A DNA stretch of 64,000 nt from Adenanthera pavonina (taxonomy: Eukaryota > Streptophyta > Magnoliopsida > Fabales > Fabaceae), in the NCBI GenBank assembly GCA_026686845.1, contig JAIVEN010000015.1, positions 7,083,001 through 7,147,000 of the forward strand, given 5' to 3'. Shown here in pieces: positions 33,991 to 46,912 of the stretch. The translations under genes were made by a program, and so were the position numbers. Numbering within the stretch: position 1 is the first letter of the stretch; each line of letters opens with the position of its first letter. Under the pieces are notes generated by a model that made no database searches, had not been told where the DNA came from, and saw nothing but the letters and a program-made list of their open reading frames with translations.

Positions 33991-36825
33991 ATTTAGAGAC
34001 AAACAAGAAAAAGGAGAATCTTAACTAACATTTATTCTTAACTTTCTTTAAATATTCATCTATATATTGTGGTGGTAAAATAAGCAAATACATTGCATTT
34101 TATATATAAGACAGAAAATTTCTAACTTCTCACCAAAAGCCAATTGTAATTTGGAAAAATTATAATAACTTTTGGTTTAATGCATAGAAGTGCTGCAACA
34201 TGTAAAATTATAAATTTCCATATGAAAAATCTTGTTCTCATAAATATTAGTCTAACTATTTATTAAAGGCATTTGATAGATAACTTTACCAGATCATTTT
34301 GTTAAAATAGGTTTTTCAATTATTCTTCTAATAAGCATATCACGATCATTGAAAGCCTGAGATGTAAACTCACTAGCATTTTCAAGAAAAATCATCTTGA
34401 TTGCATATTCTGAAAAATATAATTATTTATATGAAAAATATTGCAAATTTCTGGTTGCAAATTGATAATCAACACACATGTAATTATATTTATAAATGCA
34501 TATATCAAAATCAGTATTTATGTGGTTCATATGGTAACAATATGAATGGGCCCATATATATATATATCAACTTGATAGATTCCAGAAATATAGGGATCCA
34601 ATCCCAATTGTAGCTAGTGATAATTTAAAAATTAATATGCTTTGAGAACAAGTAGCATAAGATAATTCTTAAATTACATAATATTTTGGCTTTTATGGAG
34701 AATTTTTAGGTTCTTCAATGGATGTTTACATGAATTATCAATAAACTTTCGTATCATAATGATTCGGGAATAGCAAACCGGTCATGCCAAGTAATAAATA
34801 TTTAGATTAGTAAACTTTAGGTTAACTACAATAAATTTTTCAATTACTAGTAAAATTTTGATTTACTATCATAAAATTTTTACTTATAATTTCAATATGA
34901 CATCCAATATAATAACATCTTTAAAAATAAACAAATATATTTGAAACAAAATATATCATTAACAATTTACTTTGCTTCATGAGAGTAATATAATGTAATA
35001 TAGTTCTTCCAAAATTTTTCATTTCTATACTATTTAATATAATATCAATATTATAATAACTCATTTTCTATGAAAGAAAAACTATTAGTATCAAATATAA
35101 TCTATAGCATATTATTTAACCATAAATTATATGTGCATAATAGTTCTTTAGGAATTAATTAGTCAATTTTACTACATGAAATTAATCAAAATATAAAAAC
35201 TAACACAATTTATATTTACATATATCATTACTTTATATTTTTATTAACAAAATGCTTCAGTATTACTATTTCTAGAACACATTCAAAATATGAGACATAG
35301 AGCGCAAAATTAAACATTTCTTTTACTTTTTCTTTCTTGATATCTCTTTATTTGGGAAAAATTATTACTTCATATATATATATATTGTAACATTCCACAA
35401 TTCATCTGATAAACTATTGAGAAAATTCATTAGAGATTAGGAAAAAATTTGCATAGATGAAAGTACTTAAGTATCTGGCAAAGAAATTTTGATGTTTTGT
35501 GACTTAACTGAAATTAAATAAAGTTGATGGAAATAGCAAAAGTAATTCATTATTTAAAAAAATCCAAAATACCCCTAAATATAAAAAAATAAGGGTAAAT
35601 ATGACATTTCAATTTTTCTCTCAATTTTTCCAAAAGATACAGATTTATTCATAAAATATTCTATGTTCAATTCTTCATAATAAGATTACTTTAGCATTAT
35701 CTAAATGATTCTATTAAAAAATATGCCTAAAAAGACTTCACCAGGATAACAATTTTCTTTCCTAAGAAATCTACCATATATGAAATCAGAATAGAATAAA
35801 AAAGTTTGAATTTTACTTGTGTGCATTTTAATTTTTTTTTAATTAAAGTGTCACATAAATATATGAATAAAATACAAATAACAATATATATATGCGTGTG
35901 GATGAGAAAAAGTACAAATAATATTGCAATATAACCAATAATCAATTTTTTTAATTTAATTATTTCATAACCATTTTCCTAAATATCTTATGGTCATTTT
36001 GTCTTCATAACCACATTCGATATTTTTCACTTTCAATAAACCATTTATCTATATCTATATGGCTTCTAGCCATATTATAATCATTACTCAAAATTTTATT
36101 TCAATGGTCAGGGACAAAAACTACAACACTTTTAAAACCATGGTAATATTTTTTTTTTCAATAGCCATGACAAATCATTGTTGACTTTTAATGATTAATT
36201 TATATAATGATCATATGTGGTCAGTAGCTTGTTCATTACCATATTAAATTTGGAGAATTTTCAATACTTTTGTTGACATAAAATCCACACACTATTACCC
36301 TTTTAGGGCTTTAACAAAATTATCCTTAAAAGTTATCGACTTTCTTCTTGCCATAATATATTCAAATCATAAACCTTCTAGGCCATGGTATTCAATAATT
36401 ATTAAATTGCCACAAATTCTTCTATGAATTTGTATAATTCATGGAGATCATAAGATATATTTTTTTTAATCAAAATCAAAAGTGATTTGGCTTCTGACCA
36501 ACTAATTACAAGATCAAAAATAATATGGCTATTGACCATCTAATTATATGAATTCAAAATATGAAATTCATCATTGGCATATTATAATAGATCATATGAA
36601 CTTTTGAATAAAGTATATAGTATAATAATAGATAGTAAAGATCAAAATAAAATTCTTACCTCTATAGATATTGCATTATTCTAATTCTCTTTACAATTAA
36701 CCGAACGAACTAGAGAAGACTTCATCTTAGAAAATTTGCATCAAGCTGTCTCTCCTTTAAGAGATTGAAACCCGTAGTGATTTCACCTCTTATATAAAAA
36801 TTGGTAAAGACTCATGCTGATAACG
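33991..36825 (-). other. copia gag/protease region, no readable frame
   Basis: Lies between the recognisable pol pieces and the 5' LTR. It is extremely AT-rich and no gag, zinc-knuckle or protease motif could be read, so it is either deeply decayed or replaced by other AT-rich DNA. Confidence 0.5.
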
Positions 36826-37461
36826 TATTATGAAACTATTAGAAATATAAATAACTTAATAAGAACAAGAGAGAATTTTAGAGAAAAGAAGTGGGGGGAG
36901 TGTATTTCTTATTTACATAAATTTTATGTGTGTACAATGCTTTGTGTTAGATTTCTATTTATAGGTCTCCAACTCTTGAAACTAACCCTAGGAGTTATAA
37001 TTGCATAAATGAAAAATTAATCTACATAATTATGCAATATATAACATTTGGAGGTTAGATGTATTAATCATATAAAAACTCCTACGCCATTAATTTGGAA
37101 GTTTTAGAGCTTTAAGTGAGAAATTCCAATGGACATGGATGTTATGAAACTCTAAAAGTTATGAACATCCACATAATTTATACTCTCTCCGGTCCTATAT
37201 ATAGGAGCTTTTGGCTTGGTCCTGAATATAAGATCCTTTACAATATACGAGGTGGTATTTATTATACATTTCCAAAAAATGCCCCTATTTAATGTATCCA
37301 AAGAGAAAAAGAAAGAGAATAAATAAGGATAGTTTTGAAAAAATGTTGGGATTTTCGGAGAAATCGAGGTAGTTAATTAGTTTTAACTTCCCTTCTTAAT
37401 TCGCGTGATTCAGTTAAAATGGTTTTATATTAAGGATCAGAGGGAGTATAATTTTATAACA
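36826..37461 (-). repeat. copia 5' LTR interrupted by a MITE
   Basis: Homologous to 31262-31619, starting TATTATGAAAC on the plus strand. A 264-bp MITE sits at 37183-37446 near the outer end. After its removal the LTR ends ATTTTATAACA, next to the ATATG target duplication. Confidence 0.85.
37183..37446. mobile_element. Stowaway-like MITE, copy 1
   Basis: 264 bp, flanked by TA on each side (37181-37182 and 37447-37448). The ends are CTCTCTCCGGTCCTATAT and, inverted, CTCCCTCTGATCCTTAATAT, close to the Stowaway (Tc1/mariner) CTCCCTCCGT consensus. A second copy is at 46180-46443. It sits inside the copia 5' LTR and is therefore younger than that insertion. Confidence 0.85.
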
Positions 37462-37466
37462 ATATG

Positions 37467-38750
37467 CATGTTACTGTAATTTATTTTTTTGGTACAGCAT
37501 GTCATAAGGTAATTGAATAGAAACATGATAGTAATATGTCAGCAACAAAAGCAAAACGACATCCATTCAAGCTCTCATCTCTCTAATATTAGTTACTCCC
37601 AATTTCACTTCAATCATACTCTCCAATATTTATCCCATTAATCATACTTTGATGCGTTTCCTCATAGTATTACTTTAATGAGAATGAGTGAAGTCTTTTT
37701 CTTTTTTACATGTTTGTTTGTTCCCTTGTCATCTATGTACATTAACTTTAATTCCTACACAACTCCAATCAATTTTGTTCAATAATTTATCCCAAGACAT
37801 GTAGTAATTAATTTCATTTTTATCTTCCTTTCTTAAATATAAAAGAAGAACTCAACATATATTGCCTATTAAGATTCCCTAATGCTCGATGGTTAAAAAA
37901 AAAAATCCCTAGTGCTCGTGTTAGGCTATCACTTTATAGCACTCAGCATTTTAAACTTATTATTCTCCTCAGCGTACAATAATTCAAATAAATAAATAGT
38001 CACATCAATAAATAATAAAATAATAGTATTTTTTTTTATTATATATACAATGAATTTGTTTTTTATTTAATATGTAATTAGTAATACGTAGAAAATCAAG
38101 AAAATAGCTCAGAAACGTGTGGTGAACACACTATAATTAAGGTGTTATTCGTTTTCACTGAGTTTGTTATAAAATTTTTGCAAATCACCCCTAAAAGTAA
38201 TCCTGAACATCTGAGATACCAGATAGTAATTTCAAGTATATCACTACAATGCAAAATGAAAAAATAAAGAGGAGAGTAAAAAAGGAAGCTAAAGAAAGTT
38301 TTCTATACATCTTTGTTTGTAGTTTGCCCTCATTATATAGCAAAGGAACATGAAACTGAAATTTAATAGCAATTAACAAAATATTAGTTTCTTTTAAATT
38401 TTTTTCTCAACTTTTTTAACAAAAAACGAAATTAGGTACGCACTGTTAGATCTATTTTGATCCAAAGCTCGCGAACGCGTAACGTGCTAAGTGATAAGTG
38501 TATAAATATTAATTAATATTTAAACCCACATAGTTTTCCTTTAACAAGCCATTTAATATGTGTCATTCATTACTTCTTATAAAGATTTTGAGATTGTTGT
38601 CCTTATCCAATGTCAAACTTTGTCATAGTTTTCAAACTATTTCAACACAATATATAATTAGTAGTAACATTTTTCAGTGGCCACTTAAGAAATTTTTTTT
38701 GACATATGTTTTTATTGTTTGGAAACCTTGAGAGAAAATTGAAATTTTAC
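37467..38750. other. Intergenic, no gene seen
   Basis: AT-rich DNA between the copia element and another Stowaway-like MITE. No frame or repeat could be supported; the minus-strand frame at 38191-38379 has no domain. Confidence 0.5.
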
Positions 38751-38752
38751 TA

Positions 38753-39350
38753 CTCCCTCTATTTTTTATTATAAGTCATATTAAAAAAATTAAAATATGT
38801 AAAATATAAGTAATTTTCTTATTATAAATTATATTCTAGAAGAATTAAAATACACAAAACATAGGTAATTTTATAAGTATTAAATATTCAGTTTTGTGTC
38901 TACCCTTTAGCAAATAATAAATCCATCATATCCATATTATAAGATATTTTTTATGATAAGTTTTTTGTCTAAAAGATAGGACATTGGATATTTTTCTTTC
39001 CATTTTATCTCTATCTTTAATGCTTTGATACTCCTCATTTATAACCCAAAAATGATAATAAAATGTGATATTTAATAAGGATAAAATAAGAAATGTGGGT
39101 AATTTTTATATTAATTTTAATTAAAAAAATATTTTTTTAATATGTGTGTAATTAATATAAAATACCGAATTAGAAGAAATATAATAGAAAAAGAGAGTAA
39201 GAAAGATATAATTAAAATATGTTATAATTTAATAAATATATATACTATTTAAAAGTTATGATAAATTTTATAAAATTTGAAAATCTAATTATTTTTAATC
39301 ACTTTCGTAATATGTGTAAATCAATTTAAAACAATTAAAAATTGAGGGAG
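38753..39350. mobile_element. Stowaway-like element, about 600 bp
   Basis: The ends are CTCCCTCTATTTTTTATTAT and, inverted, CTCCCTCAATTTTTAATTG, flanked by TA on both sides (38751-38752 and 39351-39352). It is long for a Stowaway MITE and has no coding capacity. Confidence 0.65.
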
Positions 39351-39352
39351 TA

Positions 39353-41126
39353 ATTGAATGCGGATCATGGGATAATCATCAGCTTTTTATGCAAAAAAAA
39401 ATAGAAAAATTGTATGGTAAGAGTGAAATTGAGGAGATTCCATCATACACAGCAAAGAGATAAGGAGTTTACTTCTAGAAGCTATTAATTGGGGTTCCAC
39501 TTCACCCTGACGTGGACAGCGAGGTAGAGAATGCCGGTCATCCCACGCTTTCCTAATGGGTCCCACACTCACATTCTCTCTCCTGCTGCCTTTTTATCTC
39601 TCTCTTTTTTTTTCCATATTCAGGGACCTTCCTTCTAGAAAGATTCTTTTTCCTTTTTTATAATTAATTTTCTGCATGATTTTCTTGTCCACCATGTCCG
39701 GAAAGAAAGAAGCTATAACTAGCTTAAGTTTTGGTCCCCATTATTAAATAATATTTGCATAGACTATTCTTCGATTTAAAAAGGTTAAATAATATTTGCA
39801 TAGACTATTCTTCCATTTAAAAAAGTACTTCGCAATTCATATTCATTCATCTTCTTAATATAATATTTTTTTAATTAAATATAAATAAAGAGTAAAAAAT
39901 TAAAATAAATTAATTATTTTAATTTTTTAAAATTATCTTTATTTAATTTTTTAAAAATATATTAAATAATTTTTTTAAAATATATAATAAATATAATCTC
40001 ATACAAGATTCTATATTTAAGTAGAGAGTAAAAAGTTAGAAAAGAAGGGAGTAATATATATAGTGATTAAATTAAATGATAAACAAATCAAAGATTTGGG
40101 GACTCGCAGCGAATCTCACCGTCATGTCCCACTTTCTGGAAACTTGATACTTCTTTTAACTAAAGATGAAGAAGACAGGCACTGATATTTATATAATATA
40201 AAATAAACAAAATCATATTATTATTGTCATCTAATGTCTACTTTCGAATATCTTTGTTCGCTTGTGACAAGAAGACAATGTCCTTTGAGACTAAAGTTTT
40301 TAAAATTACTGCCACTAGATGTAATTTTACAAACAATACATGGCACATGCATTGACAATACGACACTGAATATGTCAGAGCTTATTAACAGTATTAATAT
40401 ATTAACTTTTTTATCCTCAAATAGTACTCTATGGCGGCAATTTTAATTTACATGTAAAGTCAACAAGTTTAACTTGAGATGGTTACTAATATTTTAGGGG
40501 TTTAATTCTCTTTCATTTGTGTCACTCTCTCTTTCTTGTGTGGCGGCAAATAATTTTTTTTCATATCTTGTTTGAACAAAAACCATATATCTTTTTCTTT
40601 ACTAAATAAGATAAATGCACAAAAGTATCTATGTGGTTTTCATTCAGCACACGCAAAGTTATTTAATTAAAGAGACTTGTATTGCCCCCACTAAAAAAAA
40701 AGAGAGAATTGTATTGTGTAGACAATTTTATCTCATGGAATGATGCATTAGCTTGAGCGCGATGGGCCAAGATGAATTATGGGCAAGAGAGGAGAGGAAT
40801 GGGCCGAGAAGGAGGTCCAAGCCCTTTGAAGTTGAGAGATTAAGGGGGGCTACATTAGGAGAATGGCTTAACTATCAAAGGTGGTGGAATATTTGTGGAC
40901 TCTCCCTCTCTCTGAAATTCTACTATTTTTCTGACAATTATATACTTTTCCTTTTTACCAATGGAGTTTGGGTCTAGCAGAAGGGTTAGTCCCTCACAAT
41001 ATGATAAACTAAGGTTTGAATCTCTGCTGGGAGAGATGTCCACATTTAATGTTTGACAATGTTTCGAACAGGATTACCTTCAATAAAATAAAAGGATAAC
41101 TGTGATTTCTACAAAAAAAAAATATA
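39353..41126. other. Intergenic, short GC-richer island
   Basis: A segment of balanced composition at about 39480-39600 contains GACGTGGAC and pyrimidine tracts but no convincing frame. Around 40975-41080 a box-B-like GGTTTGAATCTC could belong to a SINE remnant. Otherwise AT-rich. Confidence 0.4.
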
Positions 41127-42356
41127 GGGCACGTTATGTTCAATTCCCTATCCCCCTTGGAATGGGAATTGGGACTTCATTCCAAATGAAAGTTTGTTTG
41201 GTTGATTTTAAGACCTATAATAGTCTCTCCCATGGTAATCATGAGTCCTGAAAAAATGGGATTCCAAATTCCAGGCACAAATCCTGTCTTTCCTTATTCC
41301 TAATGATAGAAGTCCTTATTGTATAATTATACCCTTCCACACCTTCGACCTAAAAATCACTCTGACCTCATCATCGTTAATTATGAAACATCATTCTTAA
41401 TATATATATATATATATTTATATATTATTGATAGGCTATTGTTGATTATTGATAATTGTTCTAAAAATTTTCATTTGTAATTGAAAAAAAAAAAACTCTT
41501 GGAAGGGGAGCTTCCACTTCCACATAGTTCAATTGGGCTCAAATTGAATTAATTGAGGTTCAATATGATTTTTGGAAACAAGTTGATACATTTTTAATGG
41601 TATTCTATTTAATGTAAACTTAAAAATGTATAAAATTTTTTGAAGTTATAATTATTGCAAATATTTCTTAAATTTGATCGAATGAATAAAATCCACATAG
41701 ATAATAATAATTTATTTTTTAGACAAATTGTGAACTTTAAATGTGATTTGTTATTGTTAGAAAATGGAAGATGAGAGGATTGAGGAAGGGGGAGAAGAGA
41801 TAATAATAATTAGTGGTGATTGAAAATTCTTCATTAGTTCCAATAAATTATTTAGTGTAATTTTCCCATTTGATTTTTTGTCTATAAATATTTAATTTAA
41901 AATTTAAATAATTTAAAATTTAAATAAAAAATAGAATTGAAATATATGTAAGTTTCCCTTCTACTTTTTATATTACAATTTATGCTTAAATATCTTTTAT
42001 TTAATAAAAAAATATGCAAAAACTTAAACCATGAGGTTATTGTTTGAACAAAAAAAAAAGAGATCACCCGTTTGTAGCTAGAAAAAAAAGAAGAAAAAAA
42101 CACAGGTCACGTTACAAACATAATATTAGAGTAATTGATGTTGGGCTAAATTTGTACTTAGAGACAATTTTAACTTTTTGCATATTACTCACATTTCATT
42201 TTATCCTTTTCTTATGTTCAACTAAATAAATTCAAGTTGTTATCAATGTGTTTTTCATGATGAGCCAAACAAAGTTTTGACTTAGAAAATTTCATTCCAC
42301 TCCATTCCATTCCATTCCAATTCATTTCTAACGATTCTACGAACCAAACAAGCGTA
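41127..42356. repeat. Possible decayed hAT-like MITE
   Basis: The left part (GGGCACGTTATGTTCAATTC, later AAAGTTTGTTTGGTTGA) and the right part read inverted (ACGCTTGTTTGGTTCG and ACTTTGTTTGGCTCA) resemble each other and common hAT MITE ends. Both ends also carry ATTCC-rich stretches. No clean target duplication was found. Confidence 0.3.
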
Positions 42357-43077
42357 GGCGTATATACTTTTTCTTTTTAATTGTGGAATAGGAGTACTTC
42401 TTGTTGATTATATATGGTTGTCGACTGCTATCAACATTAACATTTCGTGGTTTTGTGTCCAATCTTATAAGTCAAATCAGTCAAAAAAAAAAACAATGTC
42501 ACTCCCACTGTTTCAAAATGATATTAGGAAATCTGTTAAATAGCTTAAATTGTTATTAAATATAATAATATTTGATTAAAATATCTTTATATTAAAATTT
42601 ATAAAATATTAATATAAATGTTTCATAGGCTGCAATATTAATGAAGGGTAAAAAGATATAAAAATAAATAGTTTCATTCAACTTCAAACAAACTAAAAAA
42701 TCTAAAGCAAAAATCATTTTAAAATTACTTGGAAAAAAAAAAGAAACAATCATTTTTAAAATGGGGGACGGGGGGAGGATGTGAGATCTAGTACAATCTG
42801 ACTCAAAATCCAGTCACTTTGACTCTTTAAAAGGACCAACGTCTCAATCGTTGATGCAAATATAGTTATAATATTCTCAAAAGAAAAAATATAGTTATAA
42901 TAGCACAGGATAACAACTCCGCGGGCTTCCATACAACTATATATATATATATATATTTCATTACGTAGAGACTAAAGATAAATCGCAATATTCATAATAT
43001 ATGAATAATGTGATTTTCAATAAATTATATGTATTTATGCATGTATACCATCAATATGTTGATTTTTGAAAATAAAA

Positions 43078-43248
43078 TCAATCCCAGCTTCTTCTGGAAG
43101 ATTCATGAAATCTACCATTGATATTTACTTTGAAAGAATCCACCAGATAGGCCTTCCAATGTTCATCAAAAGGAGCAGTTGGAGAAGCAGAGATTGCTTT
43201 TTCAGTAAAACTCCTCTCATAGGTAGCCCAAAATTCATTGATAGACAT
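43078..43248 (-). pseudogene. Possible retroelement RNase H shard
   Basis: A 56-aa minus-strand frame with balanced codon use: MSINEFWATYERSFTEKAIS, then FDEHWKAYLVDSFKVNINGR. The end resembles 'W..P....KLNVDGA' at the start of plant LINE RNase H domains, but the match is short and it could be an exon remnant of something else. Confidence 0.3.
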
Positions 43249-44524
43249 TATAATATATTTTTACTTTTTTGGGCCACAAAATGCCTCATAGTTGAAATAA
43301 GATCCATAAAAATTCCATAAAAAACCCAATTGCACCTCCTCTCCAAATAAACCAACAAATAATGGCCTACATGTAATTTACATAACATGCACTTTTTTGG
43401 GCCTAGTTTCCAGATCATTTAATAAGCACTTAACCTTAATCAGAAAAAAAAAGACGCTTAACCATCTGATAATTTTTTCTTTGTGGATAAGTTGTTTTTA
43501 TTTTTTTGGTGGGAAGGTTTTGCTTCTTTTAATAATAATAAAAACAATATTTTGTTTTGGATCATTGTTTAGACCAATCAACTTAGGGCCTCTTAAACTA
43601 TGGTTTTTAACGATCATTTTTTTGTATCTAAATAGATTTGTGGTAAATTTTCTTACTTTTATTCAACCTTCATTTTTATAAAATGTAATTATTCTAATAG
43701 ATCTTTTATAAAAAAAAATTCAAATGGACACTTAAAAATCAAGCAGTTGGGCCCATCATAACTTTTGATTTCTTTTTCCTTTGTTGGCTTTTCCTTAGAT
43801 CAATTGACTTAAACAAACTTCCAAAACTTGGGCCTGGGGTTTAGCCCAGGCTTCGTATGGCATAAGTCTCTAAAGATTCAACACATCAAGTTATATTTTC
43901 AACAAAAACTTGTTATTTCAAATCATTACTTTTACTTTTCTTGTAAAGTGTTCATTTTCCTCTTTTTAACCTTGGCAATTACACAATTTCAAAGTATCGA
44001 AATCACCAATTATATGCCACTCTGTCCTTTTCTTCTCCATGTGAAGGGGCCGCCTTAACCCCCACCACATAAACGACAGTGACACCAATGCTCCTTAAAC
44101 TTTCCCCTTTTTAACTCTCCTAAACCTTATATACTCAACGTATTAATTAATATATTATTTATTATATTTGTTTCCTTTTAATTTTTCATTTTTATTGGCA
44201 ACGATTGGGTTTTGATACCCACTTTTACCTATCATACTCTGCCATCACATGCAATCAAATTATCCTTTTTTTTTTTTTAACATCTTCTTAAAATCAACAA
44301 TGGACAATTAGTTTTCAATTTTTTTGTACACTCTTATTAGGGAAAAAGATAAATATAATTTTTTATAAAAAATATCACAAAATTAATATTGACATTATTT
44401 AATCACTATATATAGTGATTATGGCATCATCAGAGTCAAATAATTGCATTTCAATGATTAATTGATGAATGATATCAAATCACTTCGTCCACAATTTTCT
44501 GCATAATATATGAAAGAGAAGCCA

Positions 44525-45240
44525 ACGTAACACTTTGCTTGAGGGAATATGAAATGGACTTTTTACCAAGCAAAGCACGTCATACTTGTCTCCCTCTATT
44601 CTTTAATTAGAAAATAATTATAAAAATAATATTATTTGCTTATTTCAACGTTAAAATTATGAAATGCCAGGATATACCCATTGAATATCTGGGCTGGCCA
44701 CGCGCTTTTTGCCACGTGTAGCTGACTCCATATATTAGCCTCCACGTCATTTCCACGTACTTCTTTCCTTTCATGGCGTTATCCTTCTTCTCGTTCGCAA
44801 AAATATTTTCAACGCCAATCATACTGCTGACGCACGAAACAATCACGTGCACTTTGCCTCACCGGATTGTTGGTACACGATTATTTGATATTTGTTTTGA
44901 CTAAGAACACTTGTCCACCGTTTTCTGTACGTTACGTCCACAATGCCACGTAGATCCAATTCACGAAGCAGATATTTTTCAGGCCACCAATTATATGCTG
45001 CTTCGCCACTCCCTTTCTATCTTGTCCGCCTCAATCACAGATACTTTCTTGTGAACCTACGGTGCTGATTTGTCCCTTGCATGATTCTTTTTTTTATCAA
45101 ACAAGAGATGGGCCCATGAAGTCACGAGTCTCTCTTGCCGTGGGGGCCACGTTGCATCACTCAAGCACACTGATTGACTTAGAAAGTGAGACTTTAATTA
45201 CGTGAAAGTATACTATAATTACCTGGGCCAGAGTCCACGT
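44525..45240. promoter_or_regulatory. Cluster of ACGT-core (G-box/ABRE-like) sites
   Basis: Twelve ACGT tetramers occur here, at 44525, 44577, 44714, 44744, 44755, 44845, 44929, 44934, 44948, 45149, 45200 and 45237. Two are perfect CACGTG boxes (44713-44718 and 44844-44849) and several are CCACGT. In DNA of this composition about two would be expected. ACGT cores bind plant bZIP and bHLH factors. The nearest downstream gene is the GH36 gene, about 1.7 kb away. Confidence 0.4.
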
Positions 45241-46179
45241 CAAACTGTTGTCGCGTTCGTATGATTTCCAAGCATTGTGCCATGTTGACTTAATTGCAAA
45301 ATGGAATTATTTTTTGTACTTTAATTAAAATTTTTTATCGTTTATGTTCATGTATTTATTTTTATTTATTAAACACATTCTTTTAAGTACTAATCTTATA
45401 CTATGAATCCGTAGGAAACTTGTCTAGCCAATACATGAATTCTTTTTTTTTTAATTCATGTATTCTGATTAATATATGAATTAGGTTTATTGTTGTACTT
45501 TTAGATTCATATTCAATCTCAAGTTCATCTTATGTTTTGAATCGTCAGTTTTATTTAGACGAGCACCTGGCAACATCATGATCATAATTAAGGGTGATGC
45601 TGTTAGAAACAAAATATAATAATCTGTTTCCAGAAACATATAACAATTACACTCTTCTTAAAGTGTTATTCACCCCATTATAATTACTGTTGGAATCCAG
45701 TGAATCACTTTTAAGAGTTATTCCAAGAGACATTAGATTTTGGAAAACTAAAAAATAAAAATAAAAATAAAAATAAAAATAAAACCTTAGTTTAAATTTT
45801 AAAATCGAATCAAATCTACACTATTAAATTAATCTAACAATCACAATGCTCCACATGCTAAGTGCTTAAATATTAAATAATTAATATTTAAACTCATTTA
45901 ATCTTCCTTTCAAACCATCTTTTAGCAAATAACATACTCTCCTTCTTTTATACTCTTAAAGAGCTTTTTCCCTAAGTAATATGGGATTTCATGTTTTCAA
46001 ACTACTATTTACATATGCTTATTAACAAGTTAGGATACAAATTACTAAGATTTGAAAGAATAAATTAACATGAAAAAATTTATAAATTAAATTACATGAC
46101 ATCAATATTATTATTTATTGTTTTAGATTCGTCTTATTTAATTTAATTTCTAATATATATATATATATATTAAATTATA

Positions 46180-46443
46180 CTCTCTCCGGCCCTATATATA
46201 GGACTTTTTATCTTGGTTCTGAATATAAGATCCTTTACAATATACGAGGTGGTATTTATTATACATTTCCAAAAAATGTCCCTATTTAATATATTCAAAG
46301 AGAAAAAGAGAAAGAATAAATAAGGGTAGTTTTGGAAAAATATTGAGATTTTCGAAAAAATTGAGGTAGTTAATTAGTTTTAACTCCTCTTCTTAATTTA
46401 CGTGATTCGGTTAAAATGATCTTATATTAAATACCAGAGGGAG
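46180..46443. mobile_element. Stowaway-like MITE, copy 2
   Basis: 264 bp, the same length as the copy at 37183-37446 and nearly identical by eye, flanked by TA (46178-46179 and 46444-46445). It lies about 470 bases upstream of the GH36 start codon, so it is within the proximal promoter region. Confidence 0.88.
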
Positions 46444-46678
46444 TATTAATATTTTTGGTAGATAATATATATATGTGTGTGTGTAAAATTATTAATGCAG
46501 ATAACAACTAAGGATACAAATTTAACTAAAAATAGAACTCAGATAATAAAGTCATAACTCATAATTAGTATTTTGTTACTATATTTTTGTGATGGAGAAA
46601 TCATATTAGACCAATCATGGTATTCATTCCCATACACGGTGCGTCTCAGCCCAACATGGTGATTCAGTTATTGGTTCC

Positions 46679-46686
46679 TATAAATA
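46679..46686 (+). promoter_or_regulatory. TATA box of the GH36 gene
   Basis: TATAAATA in TTCCTATAAATACCTCCG, about 230 bases upstream of the ATG, followed by a pyrimidine-rich leader. Confidence 0.7.
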
Positions 46687-46912
46687 CCTCCGCTTTCCAA
46701 TTAGCTGGCCATATCTCAATCCATCGTCGTCCACTCGTCCCTAATTCTCTCTCTGCGTCTCACTGAAACAGGTAGCATTAGTTAGATAGCTAGTTGTGAC
46801 TTCTTCCTTCTTTTTACGCTCTTGAACTTGGTTTGAGCCCTGTTTTGTGGTGGATTCGCATTGATTTTGGGGAGATTCGGAGTTTAGGAGGAAGAGAGAC
46901 AAGAAGGCGAGA

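Larger units (their letters stand above)
31262..37461 (-). mobile_element. Ty1/copia retrotransposon, structurally complete, coding-dead
   Basis: Two related LTRs bound the element: 31262-31619 (3' LTR in element sense) and 36826-37461 (5' LTR, enlarged by a MITE). ATATG flanks both ends (31257-31261 and 37462-37466) as a 5-bp duplication. Order on the minus strand is LTR, a non-coding AT-rich gag region, integrase C-terminal traces, RT and RNase H, as in copia. LTR termini on the plus strand are TATTATGAAA and ATTTTATAATA, not TG...CA. Next to the 5' LTR the minus strand reads CGTTATCAGCATGAG, where TATCAG is shared with the usual initiator-Met primer-binding site. Many frame breaks make it inactive. 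Confidence 0.85.
42357..46179. other. Intergenic, with ACGT-rich island and a TE shard
   Basis: AT-rich DNA with a (TA)n run near 42941-42957, an AAAAT-type microsatellite at about 45750-45784, a possible retroelement shard at 43078-43248, and an ACGT-rich island at 44525-45240. No complete gene was recognised. Confidence 0.45.

Noticed and set aside
40753..40977. 74-aa frame starting MSAMGQDELWAREERNGPRR
   Set aside because: It looks protein-like at first, but it has no domain, no conserved neighbours, and runs into AT-rich sequence.
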